A stretch of 64,000 bases of DNA from Thermococcus sp. SY098 (lineage in GTDB: Archaea > Methanobacteriota_B > Thermococci > Thermococcales > Thermococcaceae): positions 1,020,760-1,084,759 of the forward strand of contig NZ_CP141821.1 in assembly GCF_035621495.1 (NCBI RefSeq), read 5' to 3'. The translations under genes were made by a program, and so were the position numbers. The notes beneath the pieces were generated by a model. The model worked only from the letters and a program-made list of their open reading frames with translations. It had not been told where the DNA came from and made no database searches. This document shows, one piece after another, positions 29,274 through 38,943 of this stretch (positions within the stretch are counted from its first letter, which is position 1; every line of letters begins with the position of its first letter).

Positions 29274-29591
29274 TCACTTTTCTTCTCTAACCATTGTAAT
29301 TGCCTTTGTTGGGCACTCATTGGCACAGATACCACAGCCCTTACAATAGTCATAGTCCACCGCTACATATCCGTCTTCTTTGATGTATATCGATGGCTCT
29401 GGACAGAACTTCCAGCAGATGTAGCATTTGATGCACTTGCTCTCATCAATTACTGGGATGAAAGTCCTCCAGTCTCCAGTGAAGTTTACAAGAGTCGTGC
29501 CAAGGGTAAGTGGCACCTCTGGGTATTCATCAACAGATTTAAATACCAACCTCTCCGCTTTTGCCTTCTTCTCCCCAAATAAAGTGTTCAA
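29274..29591 (-). CDS. vorD: 2-ketoisovalerate:ferredoxin oxidoreductase, delta subunit
   Basis: The 105-residue protein has two [4Fe-4S] motifs, CIKCYICWKFCPEP and CKGCGICANECPTKA, preceded by LGTTLVNFTGDWRTFIP, which mirrors porD. GGGGTGA is better placed for TTG 29591 than for the in-frame GTG at 29600, which lies within it. It is the second gene of the operon, after the shared gamma subunit. Confidence 0.9.
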   Translation of the reverse strand: MNTLFGEKKAKAERLVFKSVDEYPEVPLTLGTTLVNFTGDWRTFIPVIDESKCIKCYICWKFCPEPSIYIKEDGYVAVDYDYCKGCGICANECPTKAITMVREEK

Positions 29592-29626
29592 ATTATTCAC
29601 CCCTAAAGGATTTTAAAGGAAAGAAA

Positions 29627-30187
29627 TTAAAGCTCATAAACAGCAGTCTTCTCAAATGCTTCCCTTGCGGCCCTTGCGTTCTTCTCTCCGAGCTCTCCGG
29701 AGAATGTCTCCTTAATTGCAGTTTCAACGCTCTCGATTTTAACTATCCCAGTTGCCTTTGCAACTGCACCGAGAATTGAGGTGTTCGTAATTGGCAATCC
29801 AAGCACCTCAAGGGCTATTGTGGTTGCATCAACTAAAGCCAGCTTTGCTGGCTTCTTCTTGAGCTTTGCAAGAACTTCGTCTTTGCTCTTTTCCGTGTTG
29901 ACAATGACAATTCCTCCTTCCTTAAGACCCGCTGTAACATCAACGGTCTCTAAGAGGGATGGATCCAGAACAACAACAATGTCGGGCTCATATATCTGGG
30001 TCTTTATTCTGATTGGCTTCTCATCGATTCTTGTAAATGCTGTAACTGGTGCTCCTCTTCTCTCGACACCGAAGAACGGAAATGCCTGCACATATTTGCC
30101 CTCTATAAAAGCTGCCTCAGCTAAAATGTTTGCAGCGGTAACTGCACCTTGTCCACCTCTACCATGAAAACGAACTTCTATCATCAT
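29627..30187 (-). CDS. porG: Shared gamma subunit of POR and VOR
   Basis: The 186-residue subunit starts [24 protein letters not shown] and has [20 protein letters not shown], both typical of the gamma chain. In Pyrococcus a single gamma gene serves both POR and VOR, and only one copy is present here at the head of the seven-gene operon. A minus-strand TATA-like TAAATAAATGC near 30230-30240 is the likely operon promoter. ATG 30187 or the next ATG at 30184 could be the start. Confidence 0.93.
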   Translation of the reverse strand: MMIEVRFHGRGGQGAVTAANILAEAAFIEGKYVQAFPFFGVERRGAPVTAFTRIDEKPIRIKTQIYEPDIVVVLDPSLLETVDVTAGLKEGGIVIVNTEKSKDEVLAKLKKKPAKLALVDATTIALEVLGLPITNTSILGAVAKATGIVKIESVETAIKETFSGELGEKNARAAREAFEKTAVYEL

Positions 30188-30480
30188 CTTTGCCCCCTAA
30201 AGTTTTTCGGTATTAGTTTTGAGAGAATGCATTTATTTAGTTTTCGGTATAGAAAGAAGAAGCTTTCGGCAAGTGTCTTTGGGTAAGAATGAACATGCTT
30301 TGTGGTTAGTGTCTATAAAAGAACACCAAACATCATTGGGAGAATACTTTATATTTGTAAAAACACAATGGGACGAATTCTTGGGACAGTCATTATCCTC
30401 ACTGATGAGAACAATATTTTTAAATGCGATCCTCCACTATATAGACTATATACTCTATAGATGCAGAGGGCGGTGAAATC
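30188..30480. other. Divergent intergenic region between porG and pit
   Basis: This 293-base stretch carries the porG-operon promoter on the minus strand (about 30230-30240) and the pit promoter on the plus strand (TTTTTAAAT at about 30415-30423). A plus-strand open frame of 85 codons across it has no ribosome site and no recognisable features. Nothing else stands out apart from the CTATA repeats listed separately. Confidence 0.6.
30437..30460 (+). promoter_or_regulatory. Three CTATA direct repeats at the pit transcription start
   Basis: CTATATAGA, CTATATACT and CTATAG begin at 30437, 30446 and 30455, an exact nine-base period. They lie about 20-40 bases downstream of the TATA-like TTTTTAAAT and just before the ribosome site GGGCGGTGA. 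This position would suit a repressor responding to phosphate. The factor is unknown, and simple AT-rich repetition is an alternative. Confidence 0.4.
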
Positions 30481-31443
30481 ATGGACGGAATAGTGATAGC
30501 AGCACTTGCCGTTGGCTTTTACATCGCTTGGAACATAGGAGCAAATGATTCAGCCAATGCTATGGGAACCGCAGTGGGGGCAGGGGTTCTAAGCTTCAGA
30601 CAAGCCACCTTTACGATTGCAGTATTTGTTCTCCTTGGAGCTTATCTAAAAGGCTACAAGGTCATGAAGACCGTTGGAAAGGGAATTGTGCCCGAAGGAT
30701 ACCTAACAATTGAGATGGCAATCATAGCCCTTTTAGCTGCTGGGGTTTGGGTAACAATTGCAACGATTAAGGGACTTCCGGTTTCCACAACTCAGGCTAT
30801 AGTGGGGGGAGTTGTAGGAGTTGGTCTGGCAATCCATGCCCCCATAAGATGGTTTACCCTCTCTAAAATTGCTGCAGCATGGGTAGTTTCACCCATCGTT
30901 GCTGGAATTCTTGCAATGATTTTGTACAAATTTTATGGATATCTAATCAATCAGATGAAAAGCCTCGGACGTATTGAGCTTTTGTACAAATGGCTGGCTG
31001 TCCTTGGTGGTTCATACATGGCTTTTAACTTTGGGGCAAACGAGGTGGCAAATGCCACTGGACCACTGGTCGGAGCAGGATTTTTGGAGCCAAGGGTTGC
31101 TGGGATTTTTGGAGCTTTGAGTTTAGCTCTGGGTTCTTTAACCTTCAGCTATGCTGTAATGTACACCGTTGGAAAGAAGATAACAGCTTTAGGACCGGCT
31201 TCAGCTTTTGCCGCCCAGTTTGGCTCAGCCATTGCCGTGAGTTTAGCTAATATATTAGGATTGCCTGTTAGTTCAAGTCAGGCAATTGTGGGTGGAGTCG
31301 TGGGAGTTGGTATAATAACGGGAGAGGGTATAGACAAGTCGACGATAAAGGACATTGTATTTGGCTGGGTTGCAACGCCTACGACGGCAATAATAATTGC
31401 CCTGATAATATTCCACATCTTTAGATTTGCGGGAATGATTTAA
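30481..31443 (+). CDS. Pit-family inorganic phosphate transporter
   Basis: The 320-residue membrane protein has the two inverted-repeat signatures of the PiT family: GANDSANAMGTAVGAGVLSFRQA at the N-terminus and GANEVANATGPLVGAGFLEPR in the second half, each followed by GLPVSTTQAIVGGVVGVG-type and GLPVSSSQAIVGGVVGVG-type segments. It imports phosphate or metal phosphate with H+ or Na+. Its usual DUF47/PhoU-like partner is not next to it but lies at 39884. The 3' end overlaps the convergent lipoprotein gene by 23 bases. Confidence 0.94.
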   Translation: MDGIVIAALAVGFYIAWNIGANDSANAMGTAVGAGVLSFRQATFTIAVFVLLGAYLKGYKVMKTVGKGIVPEGYLTIEMAIIALLAAGVWVTIATIKGLPVSTTQAIVGGVVGVGLAIHAPIRWFTLSKIAAAWVVSPIVAGILAMILYKFYGYLINQMKSLGRIELLYKWLAVLGGSYMAFNFGANEVANATGPLVGAGFLEPRVAGIFGALSLALGSLTFSYAVMYTVGKKITALGPASAFAAQFGSAIAVSLANILGLPVSSSQAIVGGVVGVGIITGEGIDKSTIKDIVFGWVATPTTAIIIALIIFHIFRFAGMI

Positions 31444-32623
31444 CTTTATAAACTTCGATTAATCCACTGTTATACTGAACAGCGAAGTATCTTTCCCATG
31501 CTCTGATTTTCTTAACTGGAATTTTAAACGTTGAACTTAGGTGACCGATACATTCAATTTCCTCATTATGTACAAAGTAGACTCCAAGTTCTGAAAAAGG
31601 ATGCCCACTCCACCAGAACCATCCCCATACTGCAAAAACTATAAATCCGTTTTCTCCAGAGCCGAGAGAACCAGCAACGTAGATATCCCCAGGTTTGTAC
31701 AAACATGGGATCTCAAGTTTTTTGGAAGTTCCATTTATGTAGAGATAATTTGAGTAAATTGTGTATGTTCTGTCATTATATGAAGTAAAAGCAGAACCTG
31801 CTTTCATACCCAAATATGAAGAGTTCTTTATGCTGAATTCATGCACTCCCGCAAAAGATATGTAATCATAATAAACTTTCTTATCTGGATTCGTCTGATC
31901 ATAAAAATAGTCCCTTTTTAATTTTATAGTGACAACATACAGCTTGTCATTAAAAATCTTCCAGTCCCAAAAAATTCCATCTAATGTATGTACCAATGTT
32001 TTATTACCTTCAAAGAGCAAGATTTTGGTTTCTTGAACATTTATATCCCATGCAATAACTGCATACTTATTCTTTAGAATCTTCAGGATTTTAAACTCAT
32101 TTCCGTGTAATGATGCAATTTTAGTTCCATTAAAGTTCACCAAAATATTAGTGCCATTTATCTTTATCTCAACACTATCAAAGTAGTATTTAAAGGGGAC
32201 TTGTTTTACCTTTAATGTATTGTAGAATAGGTTATATGAATGCCCACCTTTCTCAAAGTATGCAACATAATTTGAAAAGGATACATTTCTAACGTTACTA
32301 ATTCTAAGTATCTCATCACCATTTTTAAGATCAAATACTCGTAGAGTATCCTGAAAATCCCACACAATAATTTTGTTATCAAAAGGCTGGAAATCCCTTA
32401 TAATAAGAAACGTTGCATTATACAATGTTATTTGCTCTACATTTATTTTTACGCCTACACTTTCATTATTTTCATCTATTGTGGTCGCTGTGGTTGTTTC
32501 ATTTAGAATAAATTTAGATGAAAGACTTTCTGAGTCAGTAGGAGTATGGGAGTAAGGGGATAAACAACCCAAATGTAATATAAAAAGAGAAAGAAGAAAT
32601 ATAACAACCAATTGTGCTCTCAT
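31421..32623 (-). CDS. Putative lipoprotein, unknown
   Basis: The 400-residue protein has a lipoprotein-type signal with Cys20 in LHLGC, a Ser/Thr-rich stretch, then repeated beta-strand blocks (LYVVTIKLKRDYFYD, YTIYSNYLYINGTSKKLEIP) with many Asn-X-Ser/Thr sites, suggesting an extracellular beta-propeller-like domain. I do not recognise a family. GGTGATG precedes ATG 32623. It follows the 34044-32638 gene by 14 bases, so the two probably form an operon. Confidence 0.7.
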   Translation of the reverse strand: MRAQLVVIFLLSLFILHLGCLSPYSHTPTDSESLSSKFILNETTTATTIDENNESVGVKINVEQITLYNATFLIIRDFQPFDNKIIVWDFQDTLRVFDLKNGDEILRISNVRNVSFSNYVAYFEKGGHSYNLFYNTLKVKQVPFKYYFDSVEIKINGTNILVNFNGTKIASLHGNEFKILKILKNKYAVIAWDINVQETKILLFEGNKTLVHTLDGIFWDWKIFNDKLYVVTIKLKRDYFYDQTNPDKKVYYDYISFAGVHEFSIKNSSYLGMKAGSAFTSYNDRTYTIYSNYLYINGTSKKLEIPCLYKPGDIYVAGSLGSGENGFIVFAVWGWFWWSGHPFSELGVYFVHNEEIECIGHLSSTFKIPVKKIRAWERYFAVQYNSGLIEVYKVKSFPQI

Positions 32624-32637
32624 ATGACATCACCAAA

Positions 32638-34044
32638 CTATCCGATAGTAGCAAAGTTTTGTGAAGTCGATTCATCTGGAGCAAAACATCCATTACAATG
32701 TCCATTAGCCCATTTGGCATAGCTACATCCATATCCCCCACAGTCTCCATAACATTTACAAGCTAAATAGTATGGAAATACTGTCACTTCTGTTTTGATA
32801 ATCCCTGGATTAAGAGGATTTAGTGGTAACTTAGTACCTCCGTATCCAGGAGATGGCCAACATCCAACAGTTCCTGCCGAAGTATAATAGCACTCATACT
32901 GGTATATTAAGTTAGCCTCCTGGATATCACCACTATCTGGATTTTGGGCATATGCCTTATAAAAGAATTTAATTTGAATTGACCTTAATGGTTCTCCTAA
33001 ACTCCTAGCAAGTTCATATGCTGTATCCCAATATAATGTCTTTATAGTATTTTCATCATTATCTGATGGAAAAGTATAGGTACACCAATCTGCAAAGTGA
33101 AACGAAATGTCTGGATTTTGGGATGAGTACATTCCAATCCATACTACTGTTGGCTCGACATTTGTGAATGTTATCTCAACATTTTCTGGCAAAGGTTGTT
33201 TAATGCCATAATATGTCAGACAGCATTCTTCATCTTGTAAGTATCCCTCTCGAATTTCACTGCAAATCCATATTCTCCCATTGTAATAACAAAAATCCGG
33301 GACATCCAAGATTTTTGGTTCAATTTGGTAGTTTTGAGTATCCCACAACCTACTAAGTGTATATAGTTCATCTCTTTTTGTCAAATACTCGTATATTTTA
33401 TTCCACAGATATTTCCTCTTTTGAAGTAACTGCACTACTAAAGTCATATTATACATGTCGCTTTCGAATTCAGATGATATTTTCAAATCAATTAATGCTG
33501 TTTTATAGAATGTCAATTCACTTGCTTGCCTATAAAATGTTATTAATTCTTCAACACTTGAGGCATTAAACTTTGGATTTATCTTTTTGATTTCTTGAAC
33601 ATGAATAGCTATTACATGTTTCTTTGGAGGTAGTTTGTAGTATAATACCTTTAAGCCATAAAGGGTCTTCACAGTATATTTCTTAATCAGTTTTAAATCA
33701 TTTTTACGTCTCTTGTAAAATTCTCTTTGGCTCTTTAAAAGCTGAACTTCATCCTCAAGTTTAACAATTTTCTCAAGAATTTCAACGCTTTTAGTTCTGT
33801 TGAGTTCAGCATAAAGCTTCTGCAATTCTACTTCTTTTTGATTAATCACTTTAGTCAAGTTTTCAATCTTTGCATCGACTTCACTTAAAGCCTTATCAAC
33901 ATCAAAACCCTGATAAGGACAGGAATCACACTTCTCAGTCTTAACTTGCAAACCCTTGACTTCTTGAAACTGTTCAGCAAAAACAAAACCCAAATTCCCA
34001 AAAACCAACAACACAAGGATGCCCAAAACTACCCACTTCTGCAC
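32638..34044 (-). CDS. Exported coiled-coil, Cys-rich protein, unknown
   Basis: The 468-residue protein starts VQKWVVLGILVLLVFGNLGFVFA, a signal peptide. A coiled coil follows (about residues 45-120), then an alpha/beta region, and a Cys-rich C-terminus ending with CKCYGDCGGYGC and NGHCNGCFAPDE. A minus-strand TATA-like GTTATATACT at 34091-34100 supports GTG 34044; a frame extending 42 codons upstream would include the promoter. G8 on the coding strand lies just before the start. Family unknown. Confidence 0.65.
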   Translation of the reverse strand: MQKWVVLGILVLLVFGNLGFVFAEQFQEVKGLQVKTEKCDSCPYQGFDVDKALSEVDAKIENLTKVINQKEVELQKLYAELNRTKSVEILEKIVKLEDEVQLLKSQREFYKRRKNDLKLIKKYTVKTLYGLKVLYYKLPPKKHVIAIHVQEIKKINPKFNASSVEELITFYRQASELTFYKTALIDLKISSEFESDMYNMTLVVQLLQKRKYLWNKIYEYLTKRDELYTLSRLWDTQNYQIEPKILDVPDFCYYNGRIWICSEIREGYLQDEECCLTYYGIKQPLPENVEITFTNVEPTVVWIGMYSSQNPDISFHFADWCTYTFPSDNDENTIKTLYWDTAYELARSLGEPLRSIQIKFFYKAYAQNPDSGDIQEANLIYQYECYYTSAGTVGCWPSPGYGGTKLPLNPLNPGIIKTEVTVFPYYLACKCYGDCGGYGCSYAKWANGHCNGCFAPDESTSQNFATIG

Positions 34045-34190
34045 TCCGCCCCCCCCAAACAAGATGATCATTAATACTATAGGCGAAAGTAGTATATAAC
34101 TGTTTCCATTGTCATACATTAACACTAAAAACATAACACAAATGAACACAATTATCATAAAATAAACCAAATAGACAGAGTAAAAACAAA

Positions 34191-35477
34191 TTACTCAACT
34201 TCAACTGGTGAATACTTTATCTCAACCCCCAGCTTTGTCAGGCTCTTAATCATTCCAACCTGGATGTAGGCTAAAATCTTTGTAGCTTCCCCATATTCGA
34301 TATCAAGAATCTCCCCAATTGAATTTATTAAGGCAATGACCTGTGAGACCTTCTCCTTCTCTTTAACGACTATCTCAAAGGACTTGTACTTCGGCAAGGT
34401 TAAAATTGCCCTTTCCAAGGCTCTGTAAAGTTCTTCCAGCCGATTAAGCTTTGCTGATATGCTGACAACATCAAAAATAACAACTCCCCTTTTATCTGCA
34501 AGCTCTTTAATTGCTCCTTTTTTATCTTCAACATCAACATTTGTCGTTAAGTCCTGCTTATTTAAAACAACAATTATCGGCTTGTCTAACGCTTTAAGCT
34601 CTCTCAGAATTTTAAGAGAAGCCAAAAACTTCCTTTTAATTTCACTCCATGGTTCGCTCACGTCCAAAACAAGAAGAATTATATCAGCTTTCGTTATCTC
34701 TTCAAGTGTTGAGTGGAATGCCTCAACAATAAAAGGCGGCAGATCATCTATAAATCCAACTGTATCCGTTACCAAGACTCTCTTCTGATTAACTTTAAAT
34801 CTCCTTGTTGTGGTGTCAAGGGTTGTAAACATTTGATCTTTAGCTGGAATTTCTTCTCTCGCCAAAGCATTCAAGAGCGTGGATTTTCCAGCATTGGTGT
34901 ATCCGGCTAAAGCAATTAGGATGAATCCAACTTCTTCTCTTCGTTTTCTTTTGACTTCCCTGTCCTCTCTGATTCTCTCAAGTTCCTTTCTTATTTTACC
35001 CATTCTGTAGCGAATGTGCTTCAGATACTGGTGAATCTGATACTCACCCATACCTTTAAAACCCGGCTGTTCGCCCATCTTTGCCCTTCTAATTGCCTCT
35101 CTAACGAGAGGCAACTCATATCTCAAATTAGCAAGCTCAACTTGTAGCTTTGCCTCTTTAGAATGTGCTCTCTTTTCGAAAATTTCAAGGACAAGCTGCC
35201 ACTTGTCTATAATATCCACCCTGAGTTCCTTTGCAATATTAAAAGCCTGAGAGGGTGTGAGCTGATTTGCAAAAATCACTTTGTCTGGTTTAAGCTCTTC
35301 TGCCAGCTTTTTGATCTCTTGAAGCTTTCCAGGACCAATATTGTACTTTGGGTGTTCCTCCCTAACCTGCTCAACTATCGCAAGAACTTCATAACCCGCA
35401 CTACGCAGAAGCTCTTCAAATTCCGCTTTGTTTATCCTTCTTCTTGGTGAATGTCTAATAACACCAATTGCCTTCAT
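34191..35477 (-). CDS. hflX: GTPase HflX
   Basis: The 428-residue ribosome-associated GTPase has the N-terminal HflX domain (NIGPGKLQEIKKLAEE, FANQLTPSQAFNI), a basic helical linker (RKELERIREDREVKRKRR), and the G domain with G1 GYTNAGKST, G3 DTVGFIDDLP and G4 NKQD. The family binds the 50S subunit and splits or rescues ribosomes. A minus-strand TATA-like AATATAAACC near 35503-35512 lies about 30 bases before ATG, and no Shine-Dalgarno is seen, so the mRNA may be leaderless. Confidence 0.94.
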   Translation of the reverse strand: MKAIGVIRHSPRRRINKAEFEELLRSAGYEVLAIVEQVREEHPKYNIGPGKLQEIKKLAEELKPDKVIFANQLTPSQAFNIAKELRVDIIDKWQLVLEIFEKRAHSKEAKLQVELANLRYELPLVREAIRRAKMGEQPGFKGMGEYQIHQYLKHIRYRMGKIRKELERIREDREVKRKRREEVGFILIALAGYTNAGKSTLLNALAREEIPAKDQMFTTLDTTTRRFKVNQKRVLVTDTVGFIDDLPPFIVEAFHSTLEEITKADIILLVLDVSEPWSEIKRKFLASLKILRELKALDKPIIVVLNKQDLTTNVDVEDKKGAIKELADKRGVVIFDVVSISAKLNRLEELYRALERAILTLPKYKSFEIVVKEKEKVSQVIALINSIGEILDIEYGEATKILAYIQVGMIKSLTKLGVEIKYSPVEVE

Positions 35478-35542
35478 CGAGTTGAGCTAATATATGGAGG
35501 TTTATATTCTTTTGGAATAAAACATGATATTAAAAAGAGCAT

Positions 35543-35884
35543 CTAAGTCTCTTGAAGCTTTAGAATGGCCTCTGCCAAATCTCCCTTTGTTTCCTCTAAA
35601 GCTTTTTTAGCGGTTTCGTAATCAACACCAGTTTGCTCCATGACAAGCTTAATGTCCTCTTCTGGAATATTAACGACTTCTCTAACCTCTTCCTTGCCCA
35701 CTATCTGGTAACTTTTCTCCCCCATTGCAACAATCGCAGTAACAACTGGCTCCCTGATTATAATTTCCTTATTTTCAAACCGTATCACGACTTCTCTAAC
35801 CCCTTCAAGCTCCTCCATCTTTATACCAAGCTGCTTCATCATCCTCTTCATCTGCTTTGGGTTCATGCCTTTCATTGGAAACAT
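35543..35884 (-). CDS. nac: Nascent polypeptide-associated complex protein
   Basis: The 113-residue protein has the archaeal NAC beta-barrel core ([37 protein letters not shown]) and a C-terminal UBA helix bundle ([36 protein letters not shown]). It forms homodimers at the ribosome exit and shields nascent chains. The Met-rich N-terminus [20 protein letters not shown] is typical. Confidence 0.96.
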   Translation of the reverse strand: MFPMKGMNPKQMKRMMKQLGIKMEELEGVREVVIRFENKEIIIREPVVTAIVAMGEKSYQIVGKEEVREVVNIPEEDIKLVMEQTGVDYETAKKALEETKGDLAEAILKLQET

Positions 35885-35962
35885 TCACACCACCTACAAA
35901 GGCTCATAGATAGATGTATTTATAGTTAGCGTGAAAAAGTTACTGAAAAGGAGCAACTTTTT

Positions 35963-36979
35963 TCATTCCGGAAACTTCGATGTCTCTTCATTAGCTTTCA
36001 TTATCTTTTTTCTGTATTCCTCATATTTCTTCCTTGCCTCTTCTGCCTTATCTTTCTCACCAAGATACTCATAAGCCTCTGCCACATGCTTCCACCACAT
36101 TGGATCTTCCTCTGCCTCTTTCAAGCAGTATTCGAGGAACTTTTGATAAGCTTCTTTCGCAAGTTCTTCTTTTCCAAGCTTTCTTGCTATGTTTCCAACA
36201 TCTTCCCAAAACACTCCCTCTTCTTGAGCTTCCTTCATGTAATAGTCCAAAGCCCTCTGCCATGCTTCCTTAGCCTTTTCCTCGTTTCCAAGTTCCTCAT
36301 AGAGCTTTGCAACATCCTCCCAGAACCAGGGCTCCTCCTCAGCATAGCGCTCCAGTGCTTTAGCCGCTCTCTCCATGTTTCCAGCTTTCTTCCAGTACTC
36401 ATGAGCCTCTTTTAGATAGTATGTGTCCTTTTCCTTCTCATAGAGCTGCTCATAAATCTCAGCAGCTTTCTCGTATTTCTCAGCTTTCTCGTATGCCCAC
36501 GCTGCGCTCTCCATCCAACCGAGCTTTTCATACATTTCAGCAGCCTTTAAGTAATTGCCCTTCTTCTCGTACTTTCTGGCAGCTGCCTTATATTTGCCCA
36601 TCTTTTCAAGCTTCTCTGCAGAGCGGAATCTGTCTGCCAAACTCAAGTCAGGCTCGCTTATGTACCATATCCCAAAAGCCAATCCCAAAATGAAGAGGAG
36701 GATTATTCCTCCAACAACCTTAAGCTTCTGCCAGGTTATGCTCAAATAAGTTGCATAAGCACTGAGAGCTGTTGGTACCAGCAGATAAACTGCGTACTTC
36801 CAGCTTTCTGCATAAAGAGTCAGCACAAGGAAGAAACCAAGCATCAAAGTCAGTCCCAAAAATCCTAAGCTGAGAACAATCCTGACAAGCATCCAGAAAC
36901 CCCATTTGTAAACTATCCCTCCAGCTATTGCGATTATCAGTGCCAAAAATCCTATTATGTAAAGCTTTAGCTTGTCCAT
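35963..36979 (-). CDS. Membrane-anchored TPR protein
   Basis: The 338-residue protein has an N-terminal membrane region (about four segments, residues 5-108) followed by at least six TPR-like helical repeats beginning KLEKMGKYKAAARKYEKKG and repeating through AWAYEKAEKYEKAAEIYEQL. It is likely a membrane-tethered protein-protein scaffold. GGGGTGAAAGG supports ATG 36979. Its start overlaps the ogt 3' end by 13 bases, so it is probably co-transcribed with ogt and trmJ. Confidence 0.82.
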   Translation of the reverse strand: MDKLKLYIIGFLALIIAIAGGIVYKWGFWMLVRIVLSLGFLGLTLMLGFFLVLTLYAESWKYAVYLLVPTALSAYATYLSITWQKLKVVGGIILLFILGLAFGIWYISEPDLSLADRFRSAEKLEKMGKYKAAARKYEKKGNYLKAAEMYEKLGWMESAAWAYEKAEKYEKAAEIYEQLYEKEKDTYYLKEAHEYWKKAGNMERAAKALERYAEEEPWFWEDVAKLYEELGNEEKAKEAWQRALDYYMKEAQEEGVFWEDVGNIARKLGKEELAKEAYQKFLEYCLKEAEEDPMWWKHVAEAYEYLGEKDKAEEARKKYEEYRKKIMKANEETSKFPE

Positions 36980-37494
36980 CCTTTCACCCCCTCTATCTCA
37001 AGTAAAAACTGCTTATACTCCTTTTTTGGTGTATAATTACCTAATCCTGATTTTAAAACAACCCTGTGACATGGAACGATTATTGGATATGGATTTCTTT
37101 TCATAACATTCCCTACAGCCCTTGGAGATGTTGACAGCATTTTAGCGAGTTCTCCATAGGTTATGACGCTTCCTCTTTTAACTTTTTTTGTCAAGACTTC
37201 ATAAACTTTCTTTTCAAAGGATGTAACCCCTCTGAAGCTCAGGAATCTCAGAGCATCCTGGTTTTCAATATCACCAACCAGCACATTATAAACAATCTTT
37301 GGATAATCACTTTTTTCTTCAGTTAAATCTACCGAAACATTTCTACGCTCAAGAAGGGCTTTTAATGAGTTTATTCGCTCCATAAGATAGTCATAACCAT
37401 CCAAAGAAAAAGTTATTCCATCAATTTTCTCCTCCAAGACTACAGCGATCCAGATTTCTCGCCCAAAGATTTCAAACTTCTCAATGCTTATCAT
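36967..37494 (-). CDS. ogt: Methylated-DNA--protein-cysteine methyltransferase
   Basis: The 175-residue suicide enzyme removes O6-alkyl groups from guanine. The active site IVPCHRVV is present, preceded by the helix-turn-helix VITYGELAKMLSTSPRAVGNVMKRNPYP that binds DNA and includes the Arg finger. The length matches the P. furiosus/T. kodakarensis AGT. GAGGTG supports ATG 37494 over GTG 37500. It overlaps trmJ by 14 bases. Confidence 0.95.
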   Translation of the reverse strand: MISIEKFEIFGREIWIAVVLEEKIDGITFSLDGYDYLMERINSLKALLERRNVSVDLTEEKSDYPKIVYNVLVGDIENQDALRFLSFRGVTSFEKKVYEVLTKKVKRGSVITYGELAKMLSTSPRAVGNVMKRNPYPIIVPCHRVVLKSGLGNYTPKKEYKQFLLEIEGVKGWTS

Positions 37495-38218
37495 TTTCAC
37501 ACCTCTTGATTTTTTCGATTGCCAGCCTTAAAGGTCCATATAGGGAGTAGATCTCCCTTGCATATATGAACGACCTGCCAATGACGCGGCGGAACATTAT
37601 AGTAAAGTATTTCCGCCTTATTGGGTCTTTTGGATAGTTTAGAGTCTCCAAAAGCTCGCTCCAGTATTTAACCAAAATGTCCTTCTCTTCTCTGGTAGCT
37701 TTTCTTAAATGCCTGTTCTCTTCTGTGGGGGTTTCCGCTTTTATCCGCTGCTTGTAAATCTCGTAGAGAACAACGGCAACAGCGTGGCTTAGATTCATCA
37801 CAGGATATTCTTCACTTGTTGGGACTGTCACTGTGAAGTCCATTTTTTCAAGTTCTTCATTGCTTAAGCCTTTACTTTCCCTGCCAAAGAAAATCCCAAT
37901 TTTGCCACCATATAAAAAGGCTCTCTTTGCAAACTCCTCAGGACTTATAGGCGTCCTCTCGGGAAGATAAACCTTACCACTTATCCCTGTTGTTCCCACA
38001 GCCACATCAACGATTTTCAATGCTTCATCTACGGTTTTGACTATTTTTGCATTTTCTAAGACATCTTTAGCATGCATAGCAAATTTGTACGCCTCTCCTT
38101 TCAATTCTGGTGGATTAACCAATATAAGCTCCTTAACTCCAAAATTCTTCATTGTCCTTGCAACAAAACCAATGTTCATCTGATACTCCGGCTCCACTAA
38201 AATCACTGCGACTTTCAT
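37481..38218 (-). CDS. trmJ: TrmJ-like SPOUT RNA methyltransferase
   Basis: The 245-residue protein has the SpoU/SPOUT order: NIGFVARTMKNFGVKELILVNPP (motif 1), IGIFFGRESKGLSNEEL (motif 2) and FTVTVPTSEEYPVMNLSHAVAVVLYEI (motif 3), with a C-terminal helical extension. The closest family is TrmJ, which methylates the 2'-O of tRNA position 32. It heads an operon with ogt and the TPR gene. Confidence 0.88.
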   Translation of the reverse strand: MKVAVILVEPEYQMNIGFVARTMKNFGVKELILVNPPELKGEAYKFAMHAKDVLENAKIVKTVDEALKIVDVAVGTTGISGKVYLPERTPISPEEFAKRAFLYGGKIGIFFGRESKGLSNEELEKMDFTVTVPTSEEYPVMNLSHAVAVVLYEIYKQRIKAETPTEENRHLRKATREEKDILVKYWSELLETLNYPKDPIRRKYFTIMFRRVIGRSFIYAREIYSLYGPLRLAIEKIKRCENDKH

Positions 38219-38270
38219 TTTTATCGGAAAGGATTTAAGGGAAGGGATTAAAAATGCTTGCGGTGGGAGA

Positions 38271-38939
38271 ATGAAAAGAGAAAATCTTGCATTATTGATT
38301 TACCTTTTAGCTTTTATAATATCGCTTTACATGTTACTCGGTATTGGGATGATAATTTTAGCAAATGAAGCAATAGTTTTGGGAAAAAGTGTAGAAGGAA
38401 ATACCCTGCTCATGATGGAGATACCAATTATTGCATTAATTCTCTTATCCCTATCATACCTCAAGAGAAAAGCGAGGTTTTTTGCCGGCATCTCTCTATT
38501 TTCAGCCTTTGTTCTGATGATTGTTCAAAGAGCGGAGATTACCATCTATGTAATTCCACTTGCTGGGCTCATGCTCTCAATGCTTGCACTCATGGTCGGT
38601 TTTCCAAAAGACAAGCAGCAGGTCAGCTTAAGTGAGAGGATAATAAATGGAGTTATAGGGATAGCATCCATATTTGCACTTGTAAGGGCATGGAACTTTG
38701 TCTGGCCCAATGAGGTAAAGCCATTAATATTCCTACTTGGAGCAAGCGGGACATTGTTGATGCTTTTCAAGAACAGGGTAATATCAAGCGGGGGAATTCC
38801 CCTCTTGGTAACTTTTTACTGCTCAGCCACATATGCTCTATATGCACTCAACTACAATTTGTACAGGCAGATTTTTTGGACAGCCTCAATTGTTCTGATT
38901 GCATATTCCCTAATTCCCTTAAGAAAGCTTTTGAGGTGA
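38271..38939 (+). CDS. Polytopic membrane protein, unknown
   Basis: The 222-residue protein has about seven hydrophobic segments with short loops and no recognisable active-site motif. GGTGGGAGA precedes ATG 38271. The panE gene follows after four bases, and the stop TGA overlaps its ribosome site GAGGTGA, so the two are likely co-translated. No function can be assigned. Confidence 0.7.
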   Translation: MKRENLALLIYLLAFIISLYMLLGIGMIILANEAIVLGKSVEGNTLLMMEIPIIALILLSLSYLKRKARFFAGISLFSAFVLMIVQRAEITIYVIPLAGLMLSMLALMVGFPKDKQQVSLSERIINGVIGIASIFALVRAWNFVWPNEVKPLIFLLGASGTLLMLFKNRVISSGGIPLLVTFYCSATYALYALNYNLYRQIFWTASIVLIAYSLIPLRKLLR

Positions 38940-38943
38940 GAAA

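Noticed and set aside
30219-30476. 85-codon frame upstream of pit
   Set aside because: No ribosome site or conserved features; it overlaps the divergent promoters of porG and pit.
34045-34170. 42-codon N-terminal extension of the Cys-rich exported protein
   Set aside because: It would include a TATA box (34091-34100) and place a second hydrophobic segment before an already complete signal peptide.
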